The translations under genes were made by a program, and so were the position numbers. From Dermanyssus gallinae (Eukaryota; Arthropoda; Arachnida; Mesostigmata; Dermanyssidae), in contig QVRM01004774.1 of the NCBI GenBank assembly GCA_003439945.1, positions 419,501-483,500 on the forward strand: 64,000 nucleotides of DNA, in the 5' to 3' direction. Of this stretch, positions 37,009 to 47,261 are shown piece by piece. How positions within the stretch are numbered: position 1 is the stretch's first letter; every line of letters starts with the position of its first letter. The notes beneath the pieces are model-generated. The model saw nothing but the letters and a program-made list of their open reading frames with translations, ran no database searches and was not told the origin of the DNA.

Positions 37009-37034
37009 GGGGCTGCTATGACAGAAGCAGCCCC
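37009..37034. repeat. Perfect hairpin, second of a pair
   Basis: GGGGCTGCT (37009-37017), 8-nt loop, exact complement (37026-37034), one base after the first hairpin. Confidence 0.88.
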
Positions 37035-38836
37035 TGTCCGTCAAGCTTCGTGGCTTCGTACCGCCTTTTCTGGGATATCAAGCAAGCAACCTGTTTAAAT
37101 CGGGACACGGCCCCCGGGCCAAGCCGATCATACGAAATTAAGTCTCAGCAAGCCCCGCTCTTGGCTTCTGCCGGTGCTGCAGGATCTATCGCTTCTATGT
37201 ATGCGTCGACTGCCATGGCGTCATCCTTTATGTGCAGTGTTCAACAAAGCGAGGTACGAGAAAAAAATTAACACCCCTTTTAGTACCTGTCGAGCTCGGA
37301 ACGGTCACCCTCGACAGAGCGAGAACAGAAGAACCAGTAAGAGATCATACGACAGGTAGACGCCTGTCGCGTGTTGAAATAAACAGTTATTTTCCGACTA
37401 GATGAGAGAGCAGCGCACGCAGCAAAGTATGAAGAAGTCCAAAAAGCAGAAGGAAAACATCAAAGGAAGGACAACAATAAGAATAAAATACAACAAGAAC
37501 AGCAGCAGCCGCAGCAGCGGCCTACAGCGATGAGTTTTGTGGCTTTGTTGCAATCAGTGCAACGCCGTACACGACTATTAGCCTTGCGGAATGATGGGGT
37601 ATGGTCATCGTACGGTGCGATCAATAAAACGCACTTTGAAAAAATCTTTCGACATTCGTGCGTGCGACATAAACTGCAAAAGTCACTCTTAGATCTTAGC
37701 GTGGCCGCTTCGTTGAGCTGTCGAATGCAAGAAGCCTGGTAGCGCTCAGTAGAGAGCGCCGGGAAAATTCGTCGAATGGTCGCCATGATGTCGTTGCGCT
37801 GTCATTGGGTTCCACAGAGCGCCGCCAGCGCTTGCAGCCCCCGCGGGGGTCGCTTGTCCTATCGCATCGCCCTTCTCACCACCACTTCGACTCGAAGCCA
37901 CCCACCCCGCCCGAAAAAGTTCTGTGTCTGTACCACCAGTATGGTGTGGTAGCACAGTAGCACGCTGCCACGGCTATTGTCGGTATGTAGTCGTAGGCCG
38001 GCCATTATCCGTCGCCCAGTCGCCGTCGCTGCAGGTGCACCGAGATGGGGCTCGGGCGTAACTCGTTGTCCGGAGGAATGCCTCCTTTTCACCGGTTTAG
38101 CCTACCTGTAACGCACGGCATTGTCTCTGGGCAGGCAGGCAGATGAGCGTGAGTGTGTGCGATCGTTTAAGTTTTGTTGGCTTATTATTCGGTGATGCAC
38201 TCATTCGCTAGCATTGGCCTCGTTGTTGTGAGCATCTCCAAGCGTCCGAAATGCTCACCACGGTTCGTCTACCACTGAGCCTTTGGCCGCTGGCGCTGGC
38301 TAACTTGATTTCAAGTTATCGTCGACACACGAAGTTTCTGCCTGGTTGCTTTGGCGCTCAGATAAGCTTGCAGTGCCGCTGGTCCCCAGCCGTCGGACGA
38401 TGATTTGCGGAGAACCTCAGGTATGGCCGCTTTCTATTCTCTCTCTCTCTATCTGGTTATCTCTCTCGGGTTCGCTTTACTTCTAACGATGACGACTTCC
38501 AGTAGATTGGCCCTAGGGCGAAAATACTACGGTTTCAGCGAGCATATTGGCGTCGACATGTACGTATACACAACTTGCCACGACCAGCATACCCTTACCA
38601 TCAACACAGAAGCGGCTAGCACAGATCGAACGGTATACGTTTTTGTATATATGCGGCTTAATTAGCAGCTTAATTCAATTTAAAAACATAGGCTACACTA
38701 GTTAACAAATTACCAAATTAGCTCTACTCGATTTTGATAATCTAACTAGCTTGGCTTAGCAACACGTATGTAAATAACCGAACATAGCTGAAATAAATGC
38801 CATTATTTTAATATATATACCCAAAAATATACCCTG
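37035..38836. other. No gene recognised
   Basis: A 74-codon open frame at 37050-37271 (+) has no recognisable motif. An AATAAA near 37378 could be a polyadenylation signal of an unidentified transcript or element. Confidence 0.4.
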
Positions 38837-38912
38837 CAAATCCAGTCGTCCTCTTTGCTCCTTGTCGGGGGATGGCCGCAAAACTGTCTTCTCGAGATTA
38901 CTTCACGAACGT
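38837..38912 (-). mobile_element. R1/I-like LINE, 3' fragment
   Basis: On the minus strand it carries CTCGAGAAGACAGTTTTG and CCCCCGACAAGGAGCAAAGA, followed by GGACGACTGGATTT. The same order is seen at 44240-44300 (+) beside the R1-like C-terminus and at 51013-51082 (minus). It is a short, 5'-truncated piece of the same element's 3' end, abutting a (TA)n tract at 38929. Confidence 0.7.
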
Positions 38913-38923
38913 TTATACGTTTG

Positions 38924-38928
<5 letters not shown>

Positions 38929-38958
<30 letters not shown>
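38929..38958. repeat. (TA)n microsatellite
   Basis: A 30-bp TA tract at the 5' side of the R1-like 3' fragment. Confidence 0.95.
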
Positions 38959-38962
<4 letters not shown>

Positions 38963-41400
38963 CGTCACACGCCAACCGCTTTCAGGGTGGTAAAATTGCT
39001 GCAGTTATTGAACCTGCGTCTAGCTGAGGGCATAACCTAAGAACGGCTATCGCAGATCTTCCATAATGAACTTGGGATATTCGATACGGAGAAGACTGAA
39101 TGGCAAGCGGTAGTCTCTACCGATTAGATTAGCTAAGTTCATCTGGGCCATTGTCTTCCCTTCTAATAAATACTTACTTTACCTAGGCGGGAGGAGATTC
39201 TTGGTCCGCTGATCGTTAATTGAACAATTTTCTCGTCTCCGTCTGCCCGGCTCGTCGTATGGTCGCGTCTTTGGACGATCCTGTGCCTGGGCACACTATA
39301 TTTCATTAGTCGCGATCGTTGGGCCATGCCCATTGATTTCGAGGTAATCGTGACTTTTTCTTTCTCTGAGCTCTGTTCTTTGAGGATCGGTCATTTTGCT
39401 CGGCTCTGTTCTATTGTTCGGACCTCAGTTTTCCACCGTCCTTGATGGACGCCCGTCCCATTGTTTTTATCCGTTCGTTTGTTGTTGACCCAATTTCTGT
39501 TAACAACGTCAAACTGATGACCGACCAAAAAGCGCCGCTGGACTTCCATTTTTGACAGTAGTCTGCGTTACACGTTCGCGGTATTCAAATTCAATTTACT
39601 GCGACAATGCGTTGCTTGCTGATTTTAAATTTTACCAAAAGAACAACTGATATCGAAAAACTGCGGTTCTTTCAGCACAAAACATTTGTTGACTGTGGGC
39701 AATAGATAGGTGGGTGGAATATTGCGTCGTTCTTCCTCTGTATGGGACCGGCCAAGTCTTCGCAAACATTTATTTCAAGCTCTATAAATTGCCCAACTTG
39801 TCTACTCACTCAGGTTGGGGTCCTCATGATGATGACACAAAGCGCGTTGGACTAATAAAAGATGTTATAGCTTTTTTATACGAATAAAGTTGCTGTTTTT
39901 AGGCCCATTCCACGGCTGACATGGTATACTATTTATAAAACTGCACGTCCCATGGCGTTCTCAGACGCTTCGCTTTTAAGCGTCTAGCAGTGTAAATGCC
40001 AAAGAACATATTGGACGTGTAGTATTTTGATTTTTATGTAGAATGACTTTATTGATTACAAACTGTTCGTACGCAGGCAAATCGTAGGTAACAAGCTGTA
40101 CCTGACTACCAGTTCCATGTAATCAAAATCCTCAACTCACTTAGTTCACTTTTCTATCAAAGAAACCCAAGTATGGATGGATGGTGTTGTTTCCAATTTA
40201 AGTTTGTGGCATATTTGAAATTGCTAGCAAGATACTAACATGAATATTTGATACAATGTCGGGTCAAAGTAAAAGCTATGGTTTTTTATTGTACGTTTTG
40301 CTTACATGTTTACATCGACAAAAAGCAAACGATAGTATAGCATGCATACGCTGTATTGTCAGACAGTGGATGCGTACGTTGCTTTATTCGGCCAGGCCAC
40401 ACGGTTGCTGTGGGAGTAAGCCGAGTAAAAACTTGCGCACTAGTTTAGTAAACTCTACCTGATATGAGACATTTTAGAAACTAGAATTTATCCAACGTTC
40501 GATGCTGTTACAAAGCTCCTATGACGACTTTTACGACGCTACAGCCCGCAGAGCAAAACATAACGGGAGATCTATTACGCGTAGATCCTGAACAGTACAA
40601 CGAGAGTGGATAATTAATGTGGCTTCGTTGTCGTATTCAGTATGTGAAGTTCAGCCAGCTGCGTCTAAAACGTGTGTATAGTTTCTACTACCGCATTGTT
40701 ATCAATTTAATCAGCGTTGCGTACATATGAATACAACGTATGTATTGATGTAACCTAATGCACGGAAAAAGAGAATCAGCATACAGTGATTTATTCTATA
40801 CGCATAAACACATGTCAAATGTAGAAGTTGAGCTAAACCCGCGGACGACAGCAACCGCAATAGAGTGCCACATACGTATGTATAGCCGCATCATGTATGC
40901 TATTATATATTTACTTCTCATTATTTATCGATCATATCATGCTACTTAACTTTAAATGATTATGTGATAGTGAGTACAAAGGAAACTGTTGCAACTATTT
41001 CCTAACCTCAGTTACGAGTTCCTACTGATTCACGTGAGCGTCGCTACACGCTATTGGCGTTAGACGAAACAGCCCATTTCCAACTTCATTGAGGCTGCTC
41101 GCACTGAACGCGCTTGTTGAAATGTTCAATGTATCTCGAAAAAACATCTTCTACGAAGCTCTTTAATGCATTTAGATTGAGAGTTCCAGTTTTATTGTTG
41201 TCGTTGTTGTTATTATTATTATGAAAAACGACGCGAAATGACCGATATCGAAGTGACGAATCATACGAAAGTTCTTGTCTTAAAAAATCGGCCAGGGAAC
41301 AGGGACCAACTTCGTGGCAACGTCAGACCGTAACGGATTCACACTTAAATACCAATATTTAAACATGCTTTTTTTTTCTATCTATGTTTCTATGCTCTCT
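38959..41400. other. Gene-free stretch (about 2.4 kb)
   Basis: Unique-looking sequence with no microsatellite over 20 bp except GTT/ATT runs near 41199-41222. No coding segment or transposon motif was recognised. Confidence 0.5.
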
Positions 41401-41439
41401 TTTGTTCAACTGGTATCTATCAAAATTTTATAGCGACAC

Positions 41440-42480
41440 CCAGGTTCATCTATTTCTGGCAAGTCAGCCCCTATGTCCGGTAGCGCCGTAGTGGATCGTG
41501 CCTTGGAACCAGACTAACATCGAGGCCAGTAGCCGCTGTCAAGCTAGCAAGTATTGCAACACGTCGAAGTGGGGCGGCGGTAAAGTGTAGACGAATGTTG
41601 GGCCTGTTAGGGTTTGGGGTGTCGCATAGTCAATGCAAATATTGTTACGCTGACGCTGCGTAACTCATATTTGGCATAGTGAAAACGCGGGCGTCATCAT
41701 TCGCGACTACAGGGTCGAAGTCGCGCTATGCATACTCACTGGTACCCGCTTTTGGGTTGATTTTGTTTGACAGCGTTTGCACTCTGAGTTCAACGCGACC
41801 GACAGGTTTGGCAACAACGTTTTCGACTAGCCCGCCCCATCTCGAGGGACAGCAGCGTTGAATCTTCAAGGCGGCGTTATCCCGATTCAGTAGCCCGACC
41901 GGCTCCAGAATCCATGGTATTCCCACCGAGCGCAGTTTTCGAACACTGCCGTTCGTTAATGGCTGCTGGTGTCTCGGGTCTCGGCCTGCACTCCGAGCGT
42001 ACGCGGGACAGTTCCCCCCGAGGCCATCTACGGGCTACTGCCTTCAACCACAAACATGTGGTTCCGCGATGCGACCGCCGAGTGTCAAGACAATGCATAC
42101 GCTTTTAAACGTATCGTTGAGCAGCGTACCGACTGCGCTTGAAGGCAAGGTGTAAAACTTGCCGATTCCTGCCTTACCGGGGCGAGAGACTCAAGGTTCC
42201 TGCCCTCTTGGTGTGGTTCGCGGCCACAAAGGAGAGCGACCGCGGAGGTCTCCTTTGTGGTCACACACGTTCTAAAGTTTCGCTTCTCCCCGCCTTTGTT
42301 ATTAGACTGCTGTGAGTTGACTGGCGAACTTGGCTCGAAGGGGTCCTCAGGAGACGACGACCAAAGCGTCTCAAGGGCCACCAAATGATAACCGCAAAAC
42401 TCTCAACTGACGTCAATATGGTAATAGCCATGCGCACGTCTATCCATTTCTCTGCGGAGAGAAACTTCACCGCTTCGTTA
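41440..42480 (-). pseudogene. Possible LTR-retrotransposon gag-pol remnant (weak)
   Basis: Minus-strand frames contain LLCGREPHQEGRN, which looks like half of a CCHC zinc knuckle with its last Cys lost. Further along, ALPDIGADLPEI resembles a retroviral-type protease region with the DSGAD core altered. The order (knuckle, then protease) fits a Ty3/Gypsy-like gag-pol, but several frameshifts intervene. No LTRs, RT or integrase motifs were found. This is only a suggestion from motif resemblance. Confidence 0.22.
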
Positions 42481-42732
42481 GAAAATGGTGAGGGAGTTTA
42501 AATTGTCCACTGCTTTGAACTCGTCGGTAAGCAGCTAGGAGCGGCGGTGCAGTGCAGTGCAGTTTTTGGCGTTTTTGAAGAAGTTTGTTTCTATTTCGCG
42601 TGGCACGCGCAATGGCTGCCGTTAAGAGCTCGATTTAAGTGACGATGAATGCGTAAAAAGGTGACGCCCGCATTTTGTAAAGGCACAGGATTGTAGGGCC
42701 GTAGCTAGTAGGAGTACCTGTAGTAGTGGTAG

Positions 42733-42906
42733 TCGAGCCCGGTGGCTTGGTGCATTCGCCTGCGCCTTGCGACCAGAGGAGACACATAGGTGCGCGGGTT
42801 CGGGCCCCAGAGCTGCACATTTGTATTTATCGAGGACCAACTATAAAGCAATGCGAAAAACAGTCCCGCGGACGTTATATCTTGGCTGAGGGTCAGCCAG
42901 AAAAAA
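42733..42906 (+). mobile_element. tRNA-derived SINE, family A
   Basis: Opens TCGAGCCCGGTGGCTTGGTG and has B-box-like GCGGGTTCGGGCCCC. Then come CACATTTGTATTTAT, AAGCAATGCGAAAAACAGTC and CTTGGCTGAGGGTCAG, and an A-rich end. It is about 174 bp. It aligns along its whole length with the copies at 18.5 and 60.6 kb. No clean target-site duplication was found. Confidence 0.85.
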
Positions 42907-43789
42907 GTAGTAACAGTAAAAGTCATAGTAGACGATCGTGCCAGCAGCGGTCATCTAAGTAGGAGCAGTGCTACCGCATTCAGCAAGCAGCGCCACGGCC
43001 GTGATGCGGTAACCGGCGGCGATAACAAACGCTGCCTCGAGTAGTGGTGCAATCAGGCTCAATCGAGGAAAGGCGTGGCATATCGTATGGATATCGCTAC
43101 CAACCTTTCACTGCCCTTTTCCATTGCTCACGCTCTGCCACGATACCCGCTCTCCCTCTATTGGTCTCCCAGCGATTTCTGAGTGGGGGGGGTGGGTTGT
43201 GGCGTATCAAGCAGCGCGTGAAGGCGGCAGCGTGGCGCTCCTGCTGCGTCCCGGCCACGTCTCGTCTACCGGCCTCTGTGTGTGTTTGAAGTTTGCCTGA
43301 ATTCGATCCCTGCTTCACCCTCGACAATTCCCTCATGAGGCGTCCCAAACGAAGGACGGAAGCTTCACCGGTATGCCATGTCTATGCGACACCGACACCG
43401 AGGAAAACGGCTGCGGCAACGACGACAACAACAACAGCAACGACGATAACAACGACGACGATTAGAGTCATGAGAGGTAGGAGCTGCTAGACCTAGCCGA
43501 CTTTGGCTAGGAACGACGTGAATTCGGTGGACGGGTGTGTCTGTGAGAGCCCCAGCTCGTTCTTTTGTCATCAATAATGCAGCACGCCACGAGACGACTC
43601 TCGCCTTTTCCTGCTTCTCCTTCTGTCCCCTTCTCTCTATATACATATATACTAGATGGAGCAACTAGTTGGTAGCATTGCGTGTCTACAATTTTAAAAT
43701 ACGCCGCCTTTTCAACAAGACCCAACAGCAGCCAAGTACAAGTTCTTTATAGACAAAAGTCCTGGGCGCTAAGAGTTAAATAACTAGCT

Positions 43790-44377
43790 TCAAGAAGTCC
43801 CTTAATTAACAACCGGACAAAGGGAATACTAATCAGCGGAACAGACACCCTAAGCAAATGGAGTCAGCGATGGGAAGTGATGGTGCAGCTTTAAACAAGG
43901 CTCGCTTACTTACCCACTCGCGCAACTGCTAACGGGCTGCAGTGGTCACTTTCAGCAATGCCTACAGCAATGTTATGGTAAAACTGACTCCCCCGTATGC
44001 CACAGATACACCTCAGAAGAGGCAGGAAAAGCTGCGCCTTTTAGCAGCACTAAACGAGAGGGACTGGCTCAGAATCGGGTAGCTCCCTAACATGTCAAGC
44101 CCTTGTAGAGGCGCTCCTTATAGATCATGAATCCTGGTTTATGATAAGGAGATTTGCAGAATTTGTCTCTGAGGCGAAAATAACCGCCGCGAAAAGTCGA
44201 GCAGCCTTAATGGCCAAATAAAGTGGCCAAGTGAGGCAAAATCGAGAAGACAGTATTGTGGACACCCCCGACAAGGAGCAAAGAGGACGGTAACATTTTA
44301 GTGGGCTCGTAAGTCCCAGACTATCGTCGCTTTGACAACGACGCCCGGTGTGCTTTATGTATTTTAGAAATTTAAAA

Positions 44378-44380
<3 letters not shown>
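43790..44380 (+). pseudogene. R1/I-like LINE, C-terminal coding end and 3'UTR
   Basis: Frames on the plus strand give LSKWSQRWEVM, then QLLTGCSGHFQQCLQQCYGK and TDSPVCHRYTSEEAG. The LLTG...F...TDSPVC...EEA pattern is typical of the Cys/His-containing C-terminal domain of R1/I-type LINEs. A second stretch reads LLIDHESWFMIRRFAEFVSE and AKSRAALMAK before a stop at about 44222, also typical of that C-terminus. Frameshifts separate the pieces. The 3' region (44240-44300) recurs at 38.8 and 51.0 kb. The fragment ends at a (TA)n tract starting 44382. Confidence 0.72.

Positions 44381-44381
<1 letters not shown>

Positions 44382-44442
<61 letters not shown>
44382..44442. repeat. (TA)n tract at the R1-like 3' end
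   Basis: A 61-bp TA-rich tract with AAATAAATA in the middle, directly after the LINE fragment. Confidence 0.95.
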
Positions 44443-44448
<6 letters not shown>

Positions 44449-44480
44449 TTTATGTATAATACGTAGACAAATTATATATA

Positions 44481-44531
44481 TGCCTGTCTGACAAATTGAC
44501 AAGACTCGACGCCCTGTCTGCACAGTACTTA
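44481..44531 (+). repeat. Direct repeat, unit 1 (51 bp)
   Basis: Starts TGCCTGTCTGACAAA and contains GCCCTGTCTGC; about 80% identical to 44665-44715. Confidence 0.85.
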
Positions 44532-44545
44532 ATATCTATAAAAAA

Positions 44546-44548
<3 letters not shown>

Positions 44549-44583
<35 letters not shown>
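44549..44583. repeat. (TA)n microsatellite between direct repeats
   Basis: A 35-bp TA tract lying between the two 51-bp direct repeats. Confidence 0.95.
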
Positions 44584-44586
<3 letters not shown>

Positions 44587-44664
44587 CATGTATATGGCCC
44601 TCGCAAACGTATTCACCGACGTACGAGCTTGCATGATGCGCTTAGAATAGTCGCGCCATTTGCT

Positions 44665-44715
44665 TGCCTGTCTGACAAACAGATAGACCTCGGCGCCCTG
44701 TCTGCGCAATACTGA
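44665..44715 (+). repeat. Direct repeat, unit 2 (51 bp)
   Basis: Second copy of the TGCCTGTCTGACAAA unit. Confidence 0.85.
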
Positions 44716-46287
44716 GCGGCTACACAGGTCGGTGTAAGTACTCCCCGATGTGGGCTCGTCTGACCTACGTGTGGACGCGCATGGAAGATGGCGACCTCGA
44801 TCTAACAGTCGTCAAAACAACAGCGTCCGTATACACAAAAGAACACGAAGAAGCAAACAGCAACAACAACACCCTCCACGACGACGGCAAAGCATTAGCC
44901 CTCGATAACAGATTTTTCGCAAAGAAGACGATATAGCCGATACATGCCTCTCGCTGCCCCGAAAGCTGAGTAGCTTCTTTCTCCCTTTTTTTTCCTATTG
45001 AAGTGTATTGCTTCTATCCTTGTCGCCTTTCCACCTCTCTATCTATCTACATCATCAAATGCTGCGTTCTCCACTCCAATTTCGGACCCTCTTGAGTGAC
45101 TAGCTGAGAAAGCGAAACGTTTTAATTCCAGAAACTAGAGATTCCAGAAACTAGTGAGCATATCAGCTGAAGTAGCAAGCAGAAGTGCTCATCTAGAAGA
45201 AAAAGAAAAGCAGCTGCCTGAGTTAAGTTAGGTTAAAGTCTGCGTTTGGCGACAACAGCCATTTCATTCGTTGCGTGGGGAGGAAGAGGAGGAGGGGGCA
45301 TACTGTAGTCGGCGCTATAGAAAGTATCCACAAAAAGCCCAAATAAAAACCACGCTGCTTATCTGCGCGGCTATAAGAGCAAGCAGCGGCGGCGGCGGTA
45401 TTGGTGGTAAAAACCCGTGGTAGGGCCAAGAAGGGCAGCCCAGAGCCGTGGTGTAGCTGTTGAGGATAGCTTGAGGCAGAGATAGGGAATCATCCGCCCC
45501 GTTGCAGGACCGGCGTTCGGGAAGACGGCTGATCGAGAAAGTTCGGGAGAAATTTTGTTGGTGCCGGTGTTGCTTGTGGATATGACGAACGTTCGATTTC
45601 CTTCGACATAACGCTTTCTTGCGACTGAAGGCAACAATTGTCACGTAAAGTTAATATATATCTGGCGAAATAAAGTTATTATATATGCTATCTATATGAA
45701 AACCGAAGAAAACCAAGTCAGTGTACGAATGTTAGGATACGATGTAGATTGAACCTGTCTATAAAAGCTCGATCACTTGAGGCTCGGTATCATTTATCAA
45801 TGAACTCGTGGGCCGCCGGTCAATTTACCACAAACAGCCACTCTGAAAACGTTTTGTTCATATTTACACAACCCAAAAAGAGTGCATATTTAATCAATGT
45901 ACAGCTCGATACAAGTCTTTTTTTCAAAAATACCAAAAATTAAACCTTGAGAAATATTCACGTGATGGCAGTTTTTCATTTATTTGATGAGCAATCGAGA
46001 TTCTTCTATCTATTTTCTTTTTTGCGTTCGTTTCGATGAGACCAAAGGTCGTCGCCGGTGCTGTTTCATGATTTCGACTTTCGAACTGACCAAGCTACTG
46101 AAAAATCGATTTCTAATTATGGTTCCATCCTCGAAAATCTTTCCGTATGATTCTCGCTCGGCTCGCTGCGCAAAAGTTTGCCAATATCCAACTTTTCTCT
46201 TTAAAACCACCAAATTTATGCGTTCCTCTCCCACTCAAAATTGGAGAGCGAGACAACTGGTACTAACAAGCAAACAGGAAGCTCGTT
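44716..46287. other. No gene recognised
   Basis: Open frames up to 109 codons (45315-45644, minus) have no recognisable domain and overlap each other in different frames. Confidence 0.45.
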
Positions 46288-46400
46288 GTCGATAAAGCGG
46301 CGTGACGTCGATGATCGACAGCTCAGGCACTAAAAGTCGTTAGTTTGATCCCGCAGCGATCTTTTCAAAGCAGTTAAATTTCGTAAGATTTGCGGAGTTG
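46288..46400 (+). repeat. tRNA-like SINE head (candidate)
   Basis: AGCGGCGTGACGTCGATGAT with CAGCTCAGGCAC, then GTTAGTTTGATCCC (B-box-like), then TTTGCGGAGTTGGGTCTTA. The order A box, B box, short tail suggests a degenerate tRNA-related SINE. Only one copy is recognised here. Confidence 0.35.
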
Positions 46401-46470
46401 GGTCTTAGTTATACAATAAATAAGTAAGACAAAATTAAGACCCCAACGCTAACAATTTGCCGACGGGTAT

Positions 46471-46475
<5 letters not shown>

Positions 46476-46525
<50 letters not shown>
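46476..46525. repeat. (TA)n microsatellite, 50 bp
   Basis: An uninterrupted TA tract; a shorter one lies at 46590-46605. Confidence 0.95.
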
Positions 46526-46528
<3 letters not shown>

Positions 46529-46605
46529 ACTCATTGAAAAATTGACAAAGGCATTAATACTAATTGTTAACAAAACTCAAAACATATTAATATATATATA
46601 TATAT

Positions 46606-47142
46606 ACGTACACTGGAGGACGACAGCATGGTCCTGCTGCAGTACATCTGCTCTAACGGCTTGTACGTATATGCGCCTTTACGATGGTACTCGCTAATTC
46701 CAGTTGCCAATACCGGGGGTAGCTAAAACCATAGTGGGCCAGGAGGTGGTGTTAAAACATCGGCAAAACAGGACAAGTTGCAATGTGCAAGAGGAAATAG
46801 ACTTCGAAAATGTGATTAGTTCAAGGCAGGATAGTCAATAAGTGTTCCAAGACTGTTTTGAAACCTGGCCGCCTATACAGGGTCAGGTGGGGAGGGGGAG
46901 AGAAACATTGTTTCTGCCTTTGTGCAAGGTCTCCTGCTGCAAGTGCTGCAGGCTAAAGCCGTTTTTGGCAGACGAGATTATGGCTTAATGTCGGCCCTCG
47001 CTAAGAGTTTGCTATTGCTGTTGCTTCTCATCGAATGGCTCTGCTCGAGAGCGACAACACGGGGAACAATGCGCTACGGTATCACAATGCGAGGTAAAGC
47101 TTTATGCTAATGAGATGAAGCTCTGCGATGGGTCGCTTGCAG

Positions 47143-47145
<3 letters not shown>
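46606..47145. other. No gene recognised
   Basis: Open frame 46922-47110 (+) has no motif. Confidence 0.45.
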
Positions 47146-47178
<33 letters not shown>

Positions 47179-47199
47179 AAACAACGTACTACGCTAAAC

Positions 47200-47237
<38 letters not shown>

Positions 47238-47261
47238 TCACAACGTACTACGTTAAACATA
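47146..47261 (+). repeat. Compound tandem repeat: (TA)n plus 27-bp unit, twice
   Basis: Two units of about 59 bp, each a (TA)n tract followed by ATGG..ACAACGTACTACG.TAAACAT (47175-47201 and 47234-47260, 3 differences in 27 bp), then a further short TA tract. Confidence 0.93.
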
